Under the pieces are notes generated by a model. It was given only the letters and a program-made list of their open reading frames with translations, was not told the DNA's origin and ran no database searches. The translations under genes were made by a program, and so were the position numbers. A stretch of DNA of 64,000 nucleotides, taken from the NCBI RefSeq assembly GCF_001613205.1, contig NZ_BDBX01000002.1, positions 1 to 64,000 of the forward strand. The letters are read 5' to 3'. This DNA comes from Nocardia sienata NBRC 100364 (GTDB lineage: Bacteria > Actinomycetota > Actinomycetes > Mycobacteriales > Mycobacteriaceae). Positions 9,370 to 18,734 of the stretch are shown in pieces (position 1 is the stretch's first letter; the number at the start of each line of letters is the position of its first letter).

Positions 9370-9747
9370 CACAGCCCCTTCCGTCACCGGCGAACAGATC
9401 GGTCGACCCGCTCGGCCCCTGCCCGGTCGACCCTCGCGCGCAACGCTAACCGTTTCCTACGGTGCGGCGTCCCCACCGCGCCGATACCCGCCCGGCGAGC
9501 AGAGCCTCGGAGCGATGCGCGGTCGAGCGTTGCTCTGTGACACGGGCCCGCGCGGCCCGGCCGGCTCACCGACGAGACCTTTGTGTCCGTCGGCCAGGCG
9601 GGCGATTCGTCACCCCGCGCTCGCCCACGCGGAAGATAAGGATCTACGCCCGGAGGCCGGCGACGGGCAGAATTCCGCGCAGCGATACCGAGCGCCGGCG
9701 GTGTGAGAGGGCGATGACTCTGCGAGGCCGTCGCTACAGTGAGGGGC
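9370..9747. other. intergenic region upstream of divergent cydA and DUF4259 gene
   Basis: This stretch holds the start regions of two divergent genes. No gene, clear promoter or operator palindrome was recognised by eye. Confidence 0.35.
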
Positions 9748-10167
9748 GTGGGTGCGTGGGGCGTCAAGGCGCTGGAGAGCGACGAGGGTCTGGAAGTGGT
9801 GGCTCTGGTCGGGGAGGTCTCCTACGGCCGGGCCGAGGTCACGGCCGATGAACTCGTGAACGCCGTCCGCTCGGAGGGGTTGCTCGGCGACGATCCCGCC
9901 GCGGACGAGTACCTGTACGACGTGACCGCCCTGGCGCTCGCCGAGATCCTCACCGGAGACACCGCACAGCTCGCGGACCCGACGTTCGGCCAGACCGTTT
10001 TCGTCCCGACTCCCGAGGGCATTGCTGTGCTGGTCACGTGGCTGACCCGGCTGTATGGTGCGGGCGTGAATCGCGAGTTCCTGGAGCTGCGGTCGAGCGA
10101 CCCACGCCACAGCGTGCACCTCACGACGGTTATCGGGGCGCTGGGCCGCATACAGGACGCTCGATAG
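9748..10167 (+). CDS. DUF4259 domain protein
   Basis: 139 residues from a GTG chosen because the family begins with M-G-x-W-G; here it reads GAWGVKALESDEGLEVV. Another GTG nine bases upstream is open. The body is alpha-helical with ALALAEILTG in the middle. Members are soluble cytosolic proteins of unknown function. It stands alone between cydA and a TetR gene, on the opposite strand to both. Confidence 0.65.
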   Translation: MGAWGVKALESDEGLEVVALVGEVSYGRAEVTADELVNAVRSEGLLGDDPAADEYLYDVTALALAEILTGDTAQLADPTFGQTVFVPTPEGIAVLVTWLTRLYGAGVNREFLELRSSDPRHSVHLTTVIGALGRIQDAR

Positions 10168-10477
10168 CCGCTCCTGCCGCGAAAGAGATCCTCGGGCCTC
10201 CTCTCGACTCGGTCGAAGGTTCCGGGAACTACGGCCGCCGGGTGTTCGGATGTCTGTCCTGACACCGGAACTCTGGTGTCCTACCGGGTCGTGCATTCGG
10301 CTACACCACCTTCGCTGCGGCGACGCATCGACTGCTTCAGTGCGAGTTCTCTATGGGAATTGCCGGTCGCGGGCGATGGGGTCGACGCCGGACTGTGACG
10401 AGACCGGTGGTGCTGGCCAACGGTCGGTTCGGCGCGGCGAACAGCTGGTACGACGCTTGCTGATCCCGTGGTAGGTC
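10168..10477. other. intergenic region between convergent genes
   Basis: 310 bases between the DUF4259 gene and the TetR gene. Only short open frames without ribosome binding sites or family likeness occur, and I see nothing else in it. Confidence 0.35.
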
Positions 10478-11131
10478 TCAGGCTTGAAAAGGGCCTGCGA
10501 GCGAGGCGATCACCTCCGAGCGGGGTGTCCGGTCCTGCTCGGCGTCTGTCGATACCGCGGCGACCGCGTCGGCGTGGTTGTCATGGGTCAGCCGGTAGAC
10601 CGCGCGCTCGAGGATGGGCAGGATCTCGGTGATCTCGAGGTTGCGGTCGGCGAATCGTCCGATCAGCGCGTAGGTCATGTTCGCCAGGACCAGCGCGATG
10701 TCTTCCACATAGGTCGGATCTGCATTTCGGAAGAGGGCGGCGATGATCGGCTGCATCGCGTTGATGCCCTGGGCGTCCAGCCGCTGTCCGCTCGGAACGG
10801 TGCGGGCCCGGTGGTAGGCCTCGAGCATCCGGGGGTTACGTTCCCACGGTTCGAAGACGTAGCCGAGGACGCGCATCAAGCCATCGTGCAGCGTTTCCCC
10901 CGGCTTCGGCCGTTCCATGGCAGTGAAGCTGTGGGTCGACATCCAGTGTTGGACAGCGGTGACGATCAATTCGTCGCGATCGGCGAAGTGCTTGTACACG
11001 GTGGCGAGAGATATGCGCGCGCGCCGCGCCACCTCTCTGAGGTTGACGCCTTCGTATCCTTCCGACTCCAGCAGGTCGAGGACAACGTCGATGATCTGCC
11101 CGGTCGGCGCTGGTTTCGGTTTCCGGCCCAC
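10478..11131 (-). CDS. TetR-family regulator (KstR-like C-terminal domain)
   Basis: 217 residues from a GTG start. The N-terminal helix-turn-helix reads EGVNLREVARRARISLATVYKHFADRDELI, typical of TetR proteins. The C-terminal ligand domain, with RNPRMLEAYHRA followed by a run of helices, resembles the KstR type that binds CoA thioesters of steroids. It is divergent from the lipase and cholesterol oxidase genes, and a GTAAC-TGT-GTTAC palindrome lies between them, so it probably represses that unit. The KstR likeness is pattern-based and the ligand is not known. Confidence 0.8.
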   Translation of the reverse strand: MGRKPKPAPTGQIIDVVLDLLESEGYEGVNLREVARRARISLATVYKHFADRDELIVTAVQHWMSTHSFTAMERPKPGETLHDGLMRVLGYVFEPWERNPRMLEAYHRARTVPSGQRLDAQGINAMQPIIAALFRNADPTYVEDIALVLANMTYALIGRFADRNLEITEILPILERAVYRLTHDNHADAVAAVSTDAEQDRTPRSEVIASLAGPFQA

Positions 11132-11269
11132 GGGCCCACGGTAGCGATCGTGCGCAGGCGCAGGCAGATCAGTGTGTCGTTCTGAGCGGTCAGGAGCTGA
11201 TGCCGCGATGTGTCGAACGGTGCAGTGTGCGAGTCCCGAGCGGCCTGCCGGGGCCGGTCGCCTTTTTCG

Positions 11270-11282
11270 GTAACTGTGTTAC
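11270..11282. promoter_or_regulatory. candidate TetR operator GTAAC-TGT-GTTAC
   Basis: A perfect palindrome of five-base arms around three bases, in the divergent intergenic region between the TetR gene (start 11131) and the lipase gene (start 11384). Position and symmetry fit a TetR-family operator acting on both genes. No binding data. Confidence 0.5.
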
Positions 11283-11383
11283 TGTTCGGTAGTTCGCAGC
11301 TGTGACGGGCTTCATCCGGCCACGCTGCGTCATTCGGGACGCTCGAGCGAGGGGGTCCCGTCGAGGTCGATGGAGAGGTGACG

Positions 11384-12724
11384 ATGTATCGGCAGCGTGG
11401 GCAGAGCTCTTGCCGGAGGGCGACGCGACAGGCCGTTCGGATGACTGCGGTCATGGTGGCCCTGGTCTGTGCGGCCGGTGTCGCGGTGGTGGCGGCAGAA
11501 CAGCCGCGGGCCGCGGCTGCTCCCGAGGCGTTCTACACCCCGCCCGAGCGCATCCCGGCCGAGCCCGGCACGGTGATCCGGACGCAGCCGATGTCGCTGC
11601 TGGCCACTTTGCCTTCGGATCAGGGGTGGCCGGGTAGGGCCGAGCACATCATGTACACCTCCCGGTTGCAGGACGGTTCACCGATCGCGGTGACCGGAAC
11701 CTATATCGACGCCGCGGGGCCGTGGCTGGGTGCGGGTCCGCGGCCGACCGTGGTGATCGGGCCCGGTACCTCGGGACAGGGTGACCGGTGCGCCATGTCG
11801 AAGGCGTTCTCGACGGGTATCACCATCACCACCGATCCGTCGCCGTCGCTGTCGGCGAATCAGGAGCTGCCGTCCTCGGCGGTGTGGAGCCGACTCGGTG
11901 CCCGCGTCCTGGTGACCGACTACATCGGACTGGGCACCCCCGGAATCCACACCTACGCCAACCGGATCGAGGAGGCGCACGCCGTCCTCGACGGTGCGCG
12001 GGCGGCCAACAACCTGGCGGGTACCGGTGCCGAGACCCCGCTGGTGTTGTGGGGTTATTCCCAGGGCGGCGGCGCGGTCGCGGCGGCCGCGGAAATGCAG
12101 TCGGCCTACGCACCGGAACTGAACCTCAAAGGAACATGGGCCGGCGGCCCGGTGGCCGACCTCGCCGCGATCCTCGAACGGATCGACGGTGCCCTGATCG
12201 GCGGTGCGATCGGTTTCGCCATCAACGGGCTCCTCGCCCGCTATCCCGACCTGGGGAAAGCGGTCGACCGGGTGACCAACCAGCACGGCCGCGACACCCT
12301 GGCGGCGTTGAGCGACGCCTGCATCGGCGATGTCATCACCCATTACCCGTTCCTGAAGACCAGTTCGCTCACCCGCGACGGCCGCCCGCTCAGCACCCAC
12401 CTGCAAGCCATCCCGGAGGCCGCCCCGGCCCTGGCCGACCTCCGGGTCGGCACCCTCACCCCCGCCTCACCGGTGCTGGTCACCAGCGGCCGCAACGATG
12501 ACACGGTCCCATACAACCAGGCCCGCCGGCTCGCTGACGACTGGTGCGCCAAGGGCGCGACGGTCACCTTCCGCACCAACGAGTTACCGCCACTGCTGCC
12601 CGGAACCACCATCCCCAACCATTTCGGGCCCGAGATGATCGACGGGTTCGGACCCGACAACGCGATCACCTACCTGCTGGATCGCCTGGCCGACAAGCCG
12701 GTATCCGGGTGCACGATCAACTGA
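11384..12724 (+). CDS. secreted LIP-family lipase / esterase
   Basis: 446 residues. The ATG is preceded by GGAGAGG. A twin-arginine-free signal peptide is visible: a basic start, a hydrophobic run (MTAVMVALVCAAGVAVVAA) and a cleavage region near QPRAAAAPEAF. The mature part matches the actinomycete LIP family of secreted lipases: VVIGPGTSGQGDRC, nucleophile serine in GYSQGG at about residue 226, acid candidate in SGRNDDTVP and histidine in NHFGPEM. Family members release fatty acids from triacylglycerol or other esters outside the cell. It precedes the cholesterol oxidase gene by 187 bases, in a lipid/sterol-use context. Confidence 0.88.
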   Translation: MYRQRGQSSCRRATRQAVRMTAVMVALVCAAGVAVVAAEQPRAAAAPEAFYTPPERIPAEPGTVIRTQPMSLLATLPSDQGWPGRAEHIMYTSRLQDGSPIAVTGTYIDAAGPWLGAGPRPTVVIGPGTSGQGDRCAMSKAFSTGITITTDPSPSLSANQELPSSAVWSRLGARVLVTDYIGLGTPGIHTYANRIEEAHAVLDGARAANNLAGTGAETPLVLWGYSQGGGAVAAAAEMQSAYAPELNLKGTWAGGPVADLAAILERIDGALIGGAIGFAINGLLARYPDLGKAVDRVTNQHGRDTLAALSDACIGDVITHYPFLKTSSLTRDGRPLSTHLQAIPEAAPALADLRVGTLTPASPVLVTSGRNDDTVPYNQARRLADDWCAKGATVTFRTNELPPLLPGTTIPNHFGPEMIDGFGPDNAITYLLDRLADKPVSGCTIN

Positions 12725-12911
12725 CCGGCCGACGCCGAGATATGTAGCGCCTGCACGAGAAGTGCCGTGCGGGTCCCGACACCGCGGCGCATCGGGTTGT
12801 CCCGTATCACGCACACCACCATCCGCGGTGTGCGCTTCAGCCACGCCTCGTGCCGCCTTTCCACAGGGGGACTTCGTCTCCGATGACACAAGACGACAAA
12901 GGAATTGAGTG

Positions 12912-14507
12912 ATGAAGGCAATCACGCGCCGATCACTGTTGACCGGCGCAGCCGCCGCAGGTGCCACCCTCGTGGGGGCACGCGCGATCGGGTCGCCCGC
13001 GCCGGCCGCCGCTCAGGTGGGCAACGTGCCCCTGAACTATGAAGAGCACCGGGTGGTGGTGATCGGTTCCGGGTTCGGTGGTGGTGTCAGCGCTCTTCGT
13101 CTGGCTCAGGCAGGTGTGCCGGTGACAGTGCTCGAACGGGGACTGCGCTGGCCCACCGGACCGAACTCCGAGACCTTTCCCCGTGCGACCGCGCCGGACA
13201 AGCGATTGTTGTGGTGCCGGTCCAGCCCGAGTCTGTTCGGCCGGCCGCTGATGTTCGAGCCCTACACGGGTCTGGTGGAAGCGGTAGCGGGGGAGAACAT
13301 GACCGCCCTCTGCGCGGCCGGTGTCGGCGGCGGTTCGCTGGTCTATCAGGGAATGTCGCTGCAACCGGCGGAATCGGTGTTCAACACCCATTTTCCGCAG
13401 GAGCTGGACTGGCAGTTGATGAACCGGGTCCATTACCCGCGGGTGGCGACGATGCTGGGACTCGCCGAGGCGCCCGACGAACTGGTCGAATCCGAGAACT
13501 ACCGTGCGGCCCGGGTGTTCGCCGATCGGGTGCGTCGCGCGGGGATGCCGCTGTCGAAGATTCCGATGCCGATCGACTGGGAGTTCGCGCTGGCCGAGTT
13601 GCGCGGAGAGATGAAACCCTCCTACACCAACGGTGACGGCGCGATGGGTGTCAACAACGGCGGCAAGCACTCCGTGGATGTCACCTATATCGCCGCCGCG
13701 GAAGCCACCGGCCTGGTGCGTGTGCAGACCCTGCACGAGGTGACCGATATCGAGCGCGCACCCGATGGCCGCTGGATCGTGCGGGTACAGCGTCTGGACA
13801 CCACCGGCGCGGTGGTGGAGCGCAAGGTGCTCACCACCGGTGCGCTGATCTTGGCAGCCGGCAGCGTCAACACCACTCGTTTGCTGGTGCGCGCGGCCGC
13901 CAAGGGTCTGATTCCCGATCTGCCGGATGGCCTCGGCACCGGCTGGGGTACCAATGCCGACCGTATCTACGTCTGGACCGACCCTTCCGCGGAATTCGGT
14001 GCGCCACAGGGTGGACCGGTCGTCTACGGCAGCCTGAACTGGGACGACCCGCACACCGCGCACACCGTCATCCAGGCATCAATACCGCCCCTCGCGCTGG
14101 ACCCGCGCAGCACGGTGATGGTCGGTTACGGCGTCAGCGACGGCCGCGGGGTGTTCGCCTACGACGCCGCGCGCGAGGACGCGGTTCTGCGGTGGCCGCA
14201 CGAGGGCGACGGTTTCATCCAGAACGGGCACATCGGGCCGGCCGTGCACAGAATCGCGGGCCCCGACGGCGCATTGCTGGACACCAACGCATTGTTCCCC
14301 TCGACCTGGCATCCACTGGGCGGCGCGAGCATGGGTACCGTGTGCGACCTGGACGGGCGTGTGCACGACCAGCGGGGCCTCTATGTTCTCGACGGCGCCC
14401 TGATGCCCGGTAACACCGCCGCGTGCAACCCCTCGATGACCATCGCCGCGGTCGCCGAACGGGCCCTGGACAACCTTGTCGCGCAGGACGTCGGCACACT
14501 CATCTGA
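12912..14507 (+). CDS. choD: cholesterol oxidase, GMC class, Tat-exported
   Basis: 531 residues from the ATG with AAAGGA upstream. The N terminus ITRRSLLTGAAAAGATLVGA is a Tat signal. The FAD site VVVIGSGFGGGVSALRLAQAG follows, with GVGGGSLVYQGM in the FAD-contact region. Active-site residues can be placed at His467 (WHPLGGASMG) and Asn506 (NPSMTIAA), matching the His/Asn pair of non-covalent class I cholesterol oxidases. The enzyme oxidises 3-beta-hydroxysterols and isomerises them to 3-keto-4-enes with release of hydrogen peroxide. Folded export fits FAD loading in the cytosol. Neighbouring lipase and KstR-like regulator support a role in host-lipid or sterol use. Confidence 0.92.
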   Translation: MKAITRRSLLTGAAAAGATLVGARAIGSPAPAAAQVGNVPLNYEEHRVVVIGSGFGGGVSALRLAQAGVPVTVLERGLRWPTGPNSETFPRATAPDKRLLWCRSSPSLFGRPLMFEPYTGLVEAVAGENMTALCAAGVGGGSLVYQGMSLQPAESVFNTHFPQELDWQLMNRVHYPRVATMLGLAEAPDELVESENYRAARVFADRVRRAGMPLSKIPMPIDWEFALAELRGEMKPSYTNGDGAMGVNNGGKHSVDVTYIAAAEATGLVRVQTLHEVTDIERAPDGRWIVRVQRLDTTGAVVERKVLTTGALILAAGSVNTTRLLVRAAAKGLIPDLPDGLGTGWGTNADRIYVWTDPSAEFGAPQGGPVVYGSLNWDDPHTAHTVIQASIPPLALDPRSTVMVGYGVSDGRGVFAYDAAREDAVLRWPHEGDGFIQNGHIGPAVHRIAGPDGALLDTNALFPSTWHPLGGASMGTVCDLDGRVHDQRGLYVLDGALMPGNTAACNPSMTIAAVAERALDNLVAQDVGTLI

Positions 14508-14514
14508 GCCGTCT

Positions 14515-14600
14515 CCGGAAACGTGAGTGGTCCGAAGACCGGTGGCGAACGATAGAGCCATTGCTGCGGTGCAGTCCGGCCGGAGGTCGGATCAGCTGTC
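14515..14600 (+). pseudogene. possible transposase N-terminal remnant
   Basis: A short frame reads EWSEDRWRTIEPLLRC, like the opening of IS5-family transposases (LTDEQWxxIEPLLP). It is cut off after about 25 residues. No inverted repeats were identified. Weak evidence based on one motif. Confidence 0.25.
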
Positions 14601-14718
14601 GGAGGTCGCCGCGGACTCGGTAGAAGAAGCCGCGCTCGGGCTCGTCCACGTCATCGACCACATAGCGGGCCCCGGAGCGCCAGAGGTCTCTGGGGAACTG
14701 GACCTCCAAGGACAACAC
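14560..14718 (-). pseudogene. unidentified gene fragment with high third-position GC
   Basis: The minus strand reads a GTG-started frame with strongly biased third positions (VQFPRDLWRSGARYVVDDVD, then ERGFFYRVRGDLRQL) and then loses that character towards the transposase-like remnant. I do not recognise the family. It looks like the 5' part of a gene whose 3' part was lost. Confidence 0.3.
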
Positions 14719-14738
14719 GTGATTTCGGCGCGGTCAAA

Positions 14739-15401
14739 TTGTGGGAACCGGGCTCTACGTCGGTCGTACTTCCCGGTGATACCGAACCGCATATCGTCTA
14801 CCACCTCGACGAGCCCACCGTCAGCTTGCTGATCCGCACGCACCCGCGGCCGGAGTATTCGACTCAGCACAATTATTTCCCCCCAGGGTGCCGTGCCGAC
14901 TACACAGTGGTCGATAACGGATTCCGTACCAATCTGAAAATCCTGCGGCTGTTGGATCGTGCTCAGCCGGACGATTTTCGTGAGTGCTTCATCAGGACGA
15001 TTTCTCGACAGGACGCAAACGAGAATCTGCTCACCTTCGCCAAGCTGATGGATATTCTGTTCCGGGAACGGAATGCTGATCTGATCCCAGTTTTTCTTGA
15101 TCTCGGAGGCCCGGCATCATGGGAAATACTTGATGCGGCCCGCCGCTATCACGCGAGCAATTACATATCGGAGACCCTCCGTAAATCGCCCACAGTCGGT
15201 ACCCGCGAAGCGATTGCTCTGACGGTAGTGGCCTCCGCACCGAGCGCGGAAACACCGGACGGGTTGGTGATTCAGGTCGAGGATCATCTCGAGGGGACCG
15301 ACGTCCGAGCGGCGACGCGGAAGGCTCTGACCGGCCTCTCGAAGGCTCACACGGCCGAGGTCGAGCGAGTGTCCAGAGTTCTCGATATTGAACTGATCTG
15401 A
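14739..15401 (+). CDS. hypothetical protein, possibly N-terminally truncated
   Basis: 220 residues from a TTG; no ribosome binding site precedes it and the frame stays open further upstream into the remnant region, so the true N terminus may be lost. Predicted mostly helical after residue 60, soluble, no signal peptide. The C-terminal part carries ALTGLSKAHTAEVERVSRVL. I do not recognise a family. It ends nine bases before the MFS transporter start, so the two probably form an operon. Codon use is less GC-biased at the third position than the neighbours, which may mean acquisition by transfer. Confidence 0.5.
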   Translation: MWEPGSTSVVLPGDTEPHIVYHLDEPTVSLLIRTHPRPEYSTQHNYFPPGCRADYTVVDNGFRTNLKILRLLDRAQPDDFRECFIRTISRQDANENLLTFAKLMDILFRERNADLIPVFLDLGGPASWEILDAARRYHASNYISETLRKSPTVGTREAIALTVVASAPSAETPDGLVIQVEDHLEGTDVRAATRKALTGLSKAHTAEVERVSRVLDIELI

Positions 15402-15410
15402 GGAGCGGGC

Positions 15411-16648
15411 GTGCTGCAAGGAAGATTCGGCCGGCTGTTGGCAATGGCGGGTATTACCAATTTGGTGGATGGTGGTGCTCGGATCTACCTTCCGCTGCTG
15501 GCCATCGCATGGGAAGCCAGTCAGGCCGCGGTCGCTTGGATCTTCTTCGCAGCACTGCTCCCGTGGGCGGTGGGCAGCCTGTTTGCCGGGGCGATGATCG
15601 ACCGCAGGGACCGTTTCGCGATTCTGCGCGCCATGAACCTGACGCGAGCCGCCGGTCTCGGCGTCGCCGCGGCGGCCGCCTTCCTGTTCCCCGGTCAACT
15701 GGCAGTGTTGCTGGGACTGGCGGTCGTGATCGGCACCGTCGATATGGTCGGCGACATCTGTGCGCAGAGTATGGTGGCCGATCTCGTCGAGGAACCAGCA
15801 CGCACGGATGCCTACGGGAAGATGGCGTCGGTGCAGACCGTCCTCGGGGTGCTGGCCGCCCCGGCGATCGGCGGTCTGCTCGTCGCGGCTCCGGCCTGGC
15901 TGGCGCTGTCGACGCTGGGCATCGTGAGCTCGGTTGCGGTGCTTCTTGTGAAGGACCACGCGGCGCGGGTGCCGGGCCGGCGCGCGAGCATCTGTCCGGT
16001 TCGATCCTGACCGACACCGGGATCGGGTTGCAGACCATTCTTCACAGCTCCTGGCTGGGGCGCACCGCCGCAGTGGTCGGCGTGATGAACCTGGCGTCGT
16101 CCGCGACGATGGCGGTCCTGGTCGTATACACGAGCCGGTCGCTGGGTGCATCGGCCGCCGAGACCGGAATGCTGTTGTCCGCGACCGGCGTCGGTTCCAG
16201 TGTCGGCAGCCTGATCGCCGCGCGTCTGTCCGCGCGTCTCGGATTCCGGGCCGCGGTCGTGATCGGTGCACTGGGCATTGCCTTGGGCCTGGTCTCGCCC
16301 GTCATCGGGACGAGCATGATCCAGCTGGGAATTGTGTCCGTGCTCGGTAGCCTGCTCGCACCGCTGTTCGGCGTAAACCTGATCTCGATGCGCCAGCGCA
16401 TGATTACCCCGGATCTGGCCGGCCGCGTGAATGCATCTTTCCAGCTCCTCGGAATCGGCGCCGCCCCGCTGGGCGCGCTGATTGCCGGCGCCGTGTCCAC
16501 AGTCGTGACGGACAAGGCGGTGTTCGCGGCGAGTGCGAGCCTTGCGATTGCCGCTCTCGTGGTGTGCCGGCCGTGGTCTGTGGGCTTGCTCCCGAGGCCC
16601 GCCACCGGAGACCAGGTCGACCACCGGGCACGGGAAGTACCGAGTTGA
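15411..16648 (+). pseudogene. MFS transporter, frameshifted
   Basis: GTG start with GAGGAG upstream. The first 190 or so residues (NLVDGGARIYLPLLAIAW onwards, with loop motif GAMIDRRDRF) give six membrane segments of a drug-type MFS transporter and end in a stop at 16010. The second half (GRTAAVVGVMNLASSATMAV to about PLGALIAGAVSTVV) continues in the -1 frame up to 16648. The switch is needed near 15980-15990, inside a GC-rich stretch. Joined, the two halves give a usual-length 12-helix transporter. Either a real one-base indel inactivated the gene or the sequence has an error. Substrate unknown. Confidence 0.75.
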
Positions 16649-16811
16649 ATGGGTGGGTGCAGGTATTGATCCGGCTCCGCCTGATTCGGATCGTCGACAG
16701 ACCCCTGGCGTCCGACCTGAACTCCTCGGGCATCACCACATCACGACGCCCGCGACAGTTCCCGTCACCATGGCAGGCGACGGCTCTGGCGCGGCAGAAT
16801 AGGTTTCCACG

Positions 16812-18109
16812 ATGACGGACAACCCTTTCTTCACCCGGAGCCCGCTTCCGTACGAGCTTCCGGAGTTCGCAAAGATCGATGACAAGGATTATCTGCCCGC
16901 GTTCGAACGCGGGATGGCGGAGCAGCTGGTCGAGATCGATGCCATCACGTCAGAGGTAGAGGCGCCCACCTTCGCCAACGTTATCGTGGCGTTGGAACGT
17001 TCGGGTGCGCTGCTGAAGCGGGTGATGTCGAGCTACGCTCGTGGGATTGGCAGTTCTGGTCGGAGAAACTACGTGCCGAACGGTTTTCGGTCAACGAAGA
17101 AGCCCTGCGTCCCTACTTCGAGCTCGAACGGGTGTTGTGGGACGGGGTGTTCTACGCAGCGGGGCAGGTCTACGGGATCACCGTCCGGGAGCGCAGCGAT
17201 CTGATCGGTTACCACCCGGAGGCCCGTGTTTTCGAGGTGTTCGATGCTGACAGCGAGCCCCTGGGGCTTTTCCTCGGTGACTTCTTCACCCGCCCGTCGA
17301 AACGCGGTGGTGCCTGGATGAACGAATTGATCAGTCAGTCACGGCTGTTGGATCAGAAGCCGGTAGTGGTGAACAATCTCAATATCCCGAAACCGCCCGA
17401 GGGCGAAGTGGCCCTACTGACTCGGGACAACGTCAGGACGTTGTTCCATGAGTTCGGCCATGCTCTGCACGGGCTGTTCTCGGATGTGTGCTACCCGTTC
17501 TTCTCCGGTACCGAGGTGCCGCGCGATTCCGTCGAATTCCCGTCACAGGTGAACGAGATGTGGATGTCCAGGCCGGAAATTTTGGCCAACTACGCCAGAC
17601 ACTTCGAGACCGGCGAACCGATGCCCGCCGAACTGGTCGAGCACATGGCCGCTACCGAACGGTTCGGCGAGGGCTTCCGCACCGTCGAATACCTTGCCGC
17701 GGCCCTCCTGGACTGGGCATGGCACCGCATCCCCGCCACCGATGTGCAGTCCGGCGTCTTCGACCCGGACGGCTCGGATGCCGAGGTTTTCGAGGAAGTT
17801 GCGCTTCAAAGGGCGGGCATCGCTATCGCCGCGATACCACCGCGCTACCGCACTGGATACTTCGCGCACATTTTCTCGGGTGGTTATGAGGCGAGCTACT
17901 ACTCGTATATCTGGAGCGAGGTGCTCGATGCGGACACCGCGCAATGGTTCATCGATGGCGCCGCACCGATCCGTGAGAAGGGTCGGCTCTTCCGCCGCGA
18001 ACTGCTGTCCCGAGGCGGTTCGGTGGATCCACTCGAAGCCTTCGAAGCATTCCGAGGCCGCGCTCCCGAGATCGAGGCCATACTGATCAGGCGGGGGCTG
18101 ACCGTCTGA
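16812..18109 (+). pseudogene. dcp: M3-family peptidyl-dipeptidase, internal deletion and frameshift
   Basis: The first 75 residues (NPFFTRSPLPYELPEFAKI ... ALLKRVMSSY) match the N terminus of bacterial Dcp. After about 17037 the reading passes to another frame, which resumes at DWQFWSEKLRAERFSV and runs to the end with the zinc motif HEFGH. Intact Dcp has close to 680 residues; here about 250 residues between these points are missing, and the join is out of frame. The product is therefore a short N-terminal piece without the active site. Dcp releases C-terminal dipeptides in the cytosol. Confidence 0.8.
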
Positions 18110-18187
18110 TCGTGCCCTGTGACCCGTGCCGGGAATCGGCCAGCGCCGGGCGAGGACGTTCGGTAAGAATCTCCGGCGCGGCCAGAG

Positions 18188-18718
18188 TCACCCATCCATC
18201 GTCCGCGGGCTACCGACCTGGTGGGCCGAGTCCACTGGTTCGCGTTCTGTCGATAGCGGATCGTGTGGAGCGATGTGTGCGGCCGAGTGTGCTCGGGCTG
18301 CGATGCGTCGTGGGTCGTCATATGCGAGTGAGTCGATGAGGATTCGGCGTGGATGCGATGACGTCCCGGTCACCAGGTACTTCTGACCGGGCCGCACTCG
18401 ATCGGCCTGCTCGGTGATGTCGTCCGTTGTCGCTGTGTTCGGGGTCGTTGTGGGGGTGGAGGCGGTGGTGTCGTGGAGTGCATCGCTGACGATTCGGCGG
18501 GGGTCGTACTGCCGCAGGTTCAACAGTTGCCAATCGGTGCGTTGCAGTGGGACTCCCATTTCTCGTTCCGCCGCGCTGCGCGTTGTTTCGATGAACTGGC
18601 GCAGCGTTCGGACGGTTCGGGAGAGCTGGTGAGCGTATCCGGGCAGGCGCTGAGGACCGAGTACGAACCCGGCGATGACAGCGACCAGGAACATTTTTTC
18701 GAACGTCAAACCGAACAT
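18188..18718 (-). CDS. tatB: Tat translocase subunit TatB-like
   Basis: 176 residues from the ATG with GGAG eight bases upstream. One N-terminal membrane helix (FEKMFLVAVIAGFVLGPQRL) is followed by the Pro hinge and an amphipathic helix (AHQLSRTVRTLRQFIETTR), then a long polar tail. This is TatB architecture: it receives twin-arginine substrates with TatC before transfer to TatA. It is the last gene of a four-gene operon, 16 bases after tatC. Having TatB after TatC is unusual, and the set appears dedicated to the lipoprotein gene at the operon head. Confidence 0.85.
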   Translation of the reverse strand: MFGLTFEKMFLVAVIAGFVLGPQRLPGYAHQLSRTVRTLRQFIETTRSAAEREMGVPLQRTDWQLLNLRQYDPRRIVSDALHDTTASTPTTTPNTATTDDITEQADRVRPGQKYLVTGTSSHPRRILIDSLAYDDPRRIAARAHSAAHIAPHDPLSTEREPVDSAHQVGSPRTMDG

Positions 18719-18734
18719 GGTGTGGCTCCGCTTT

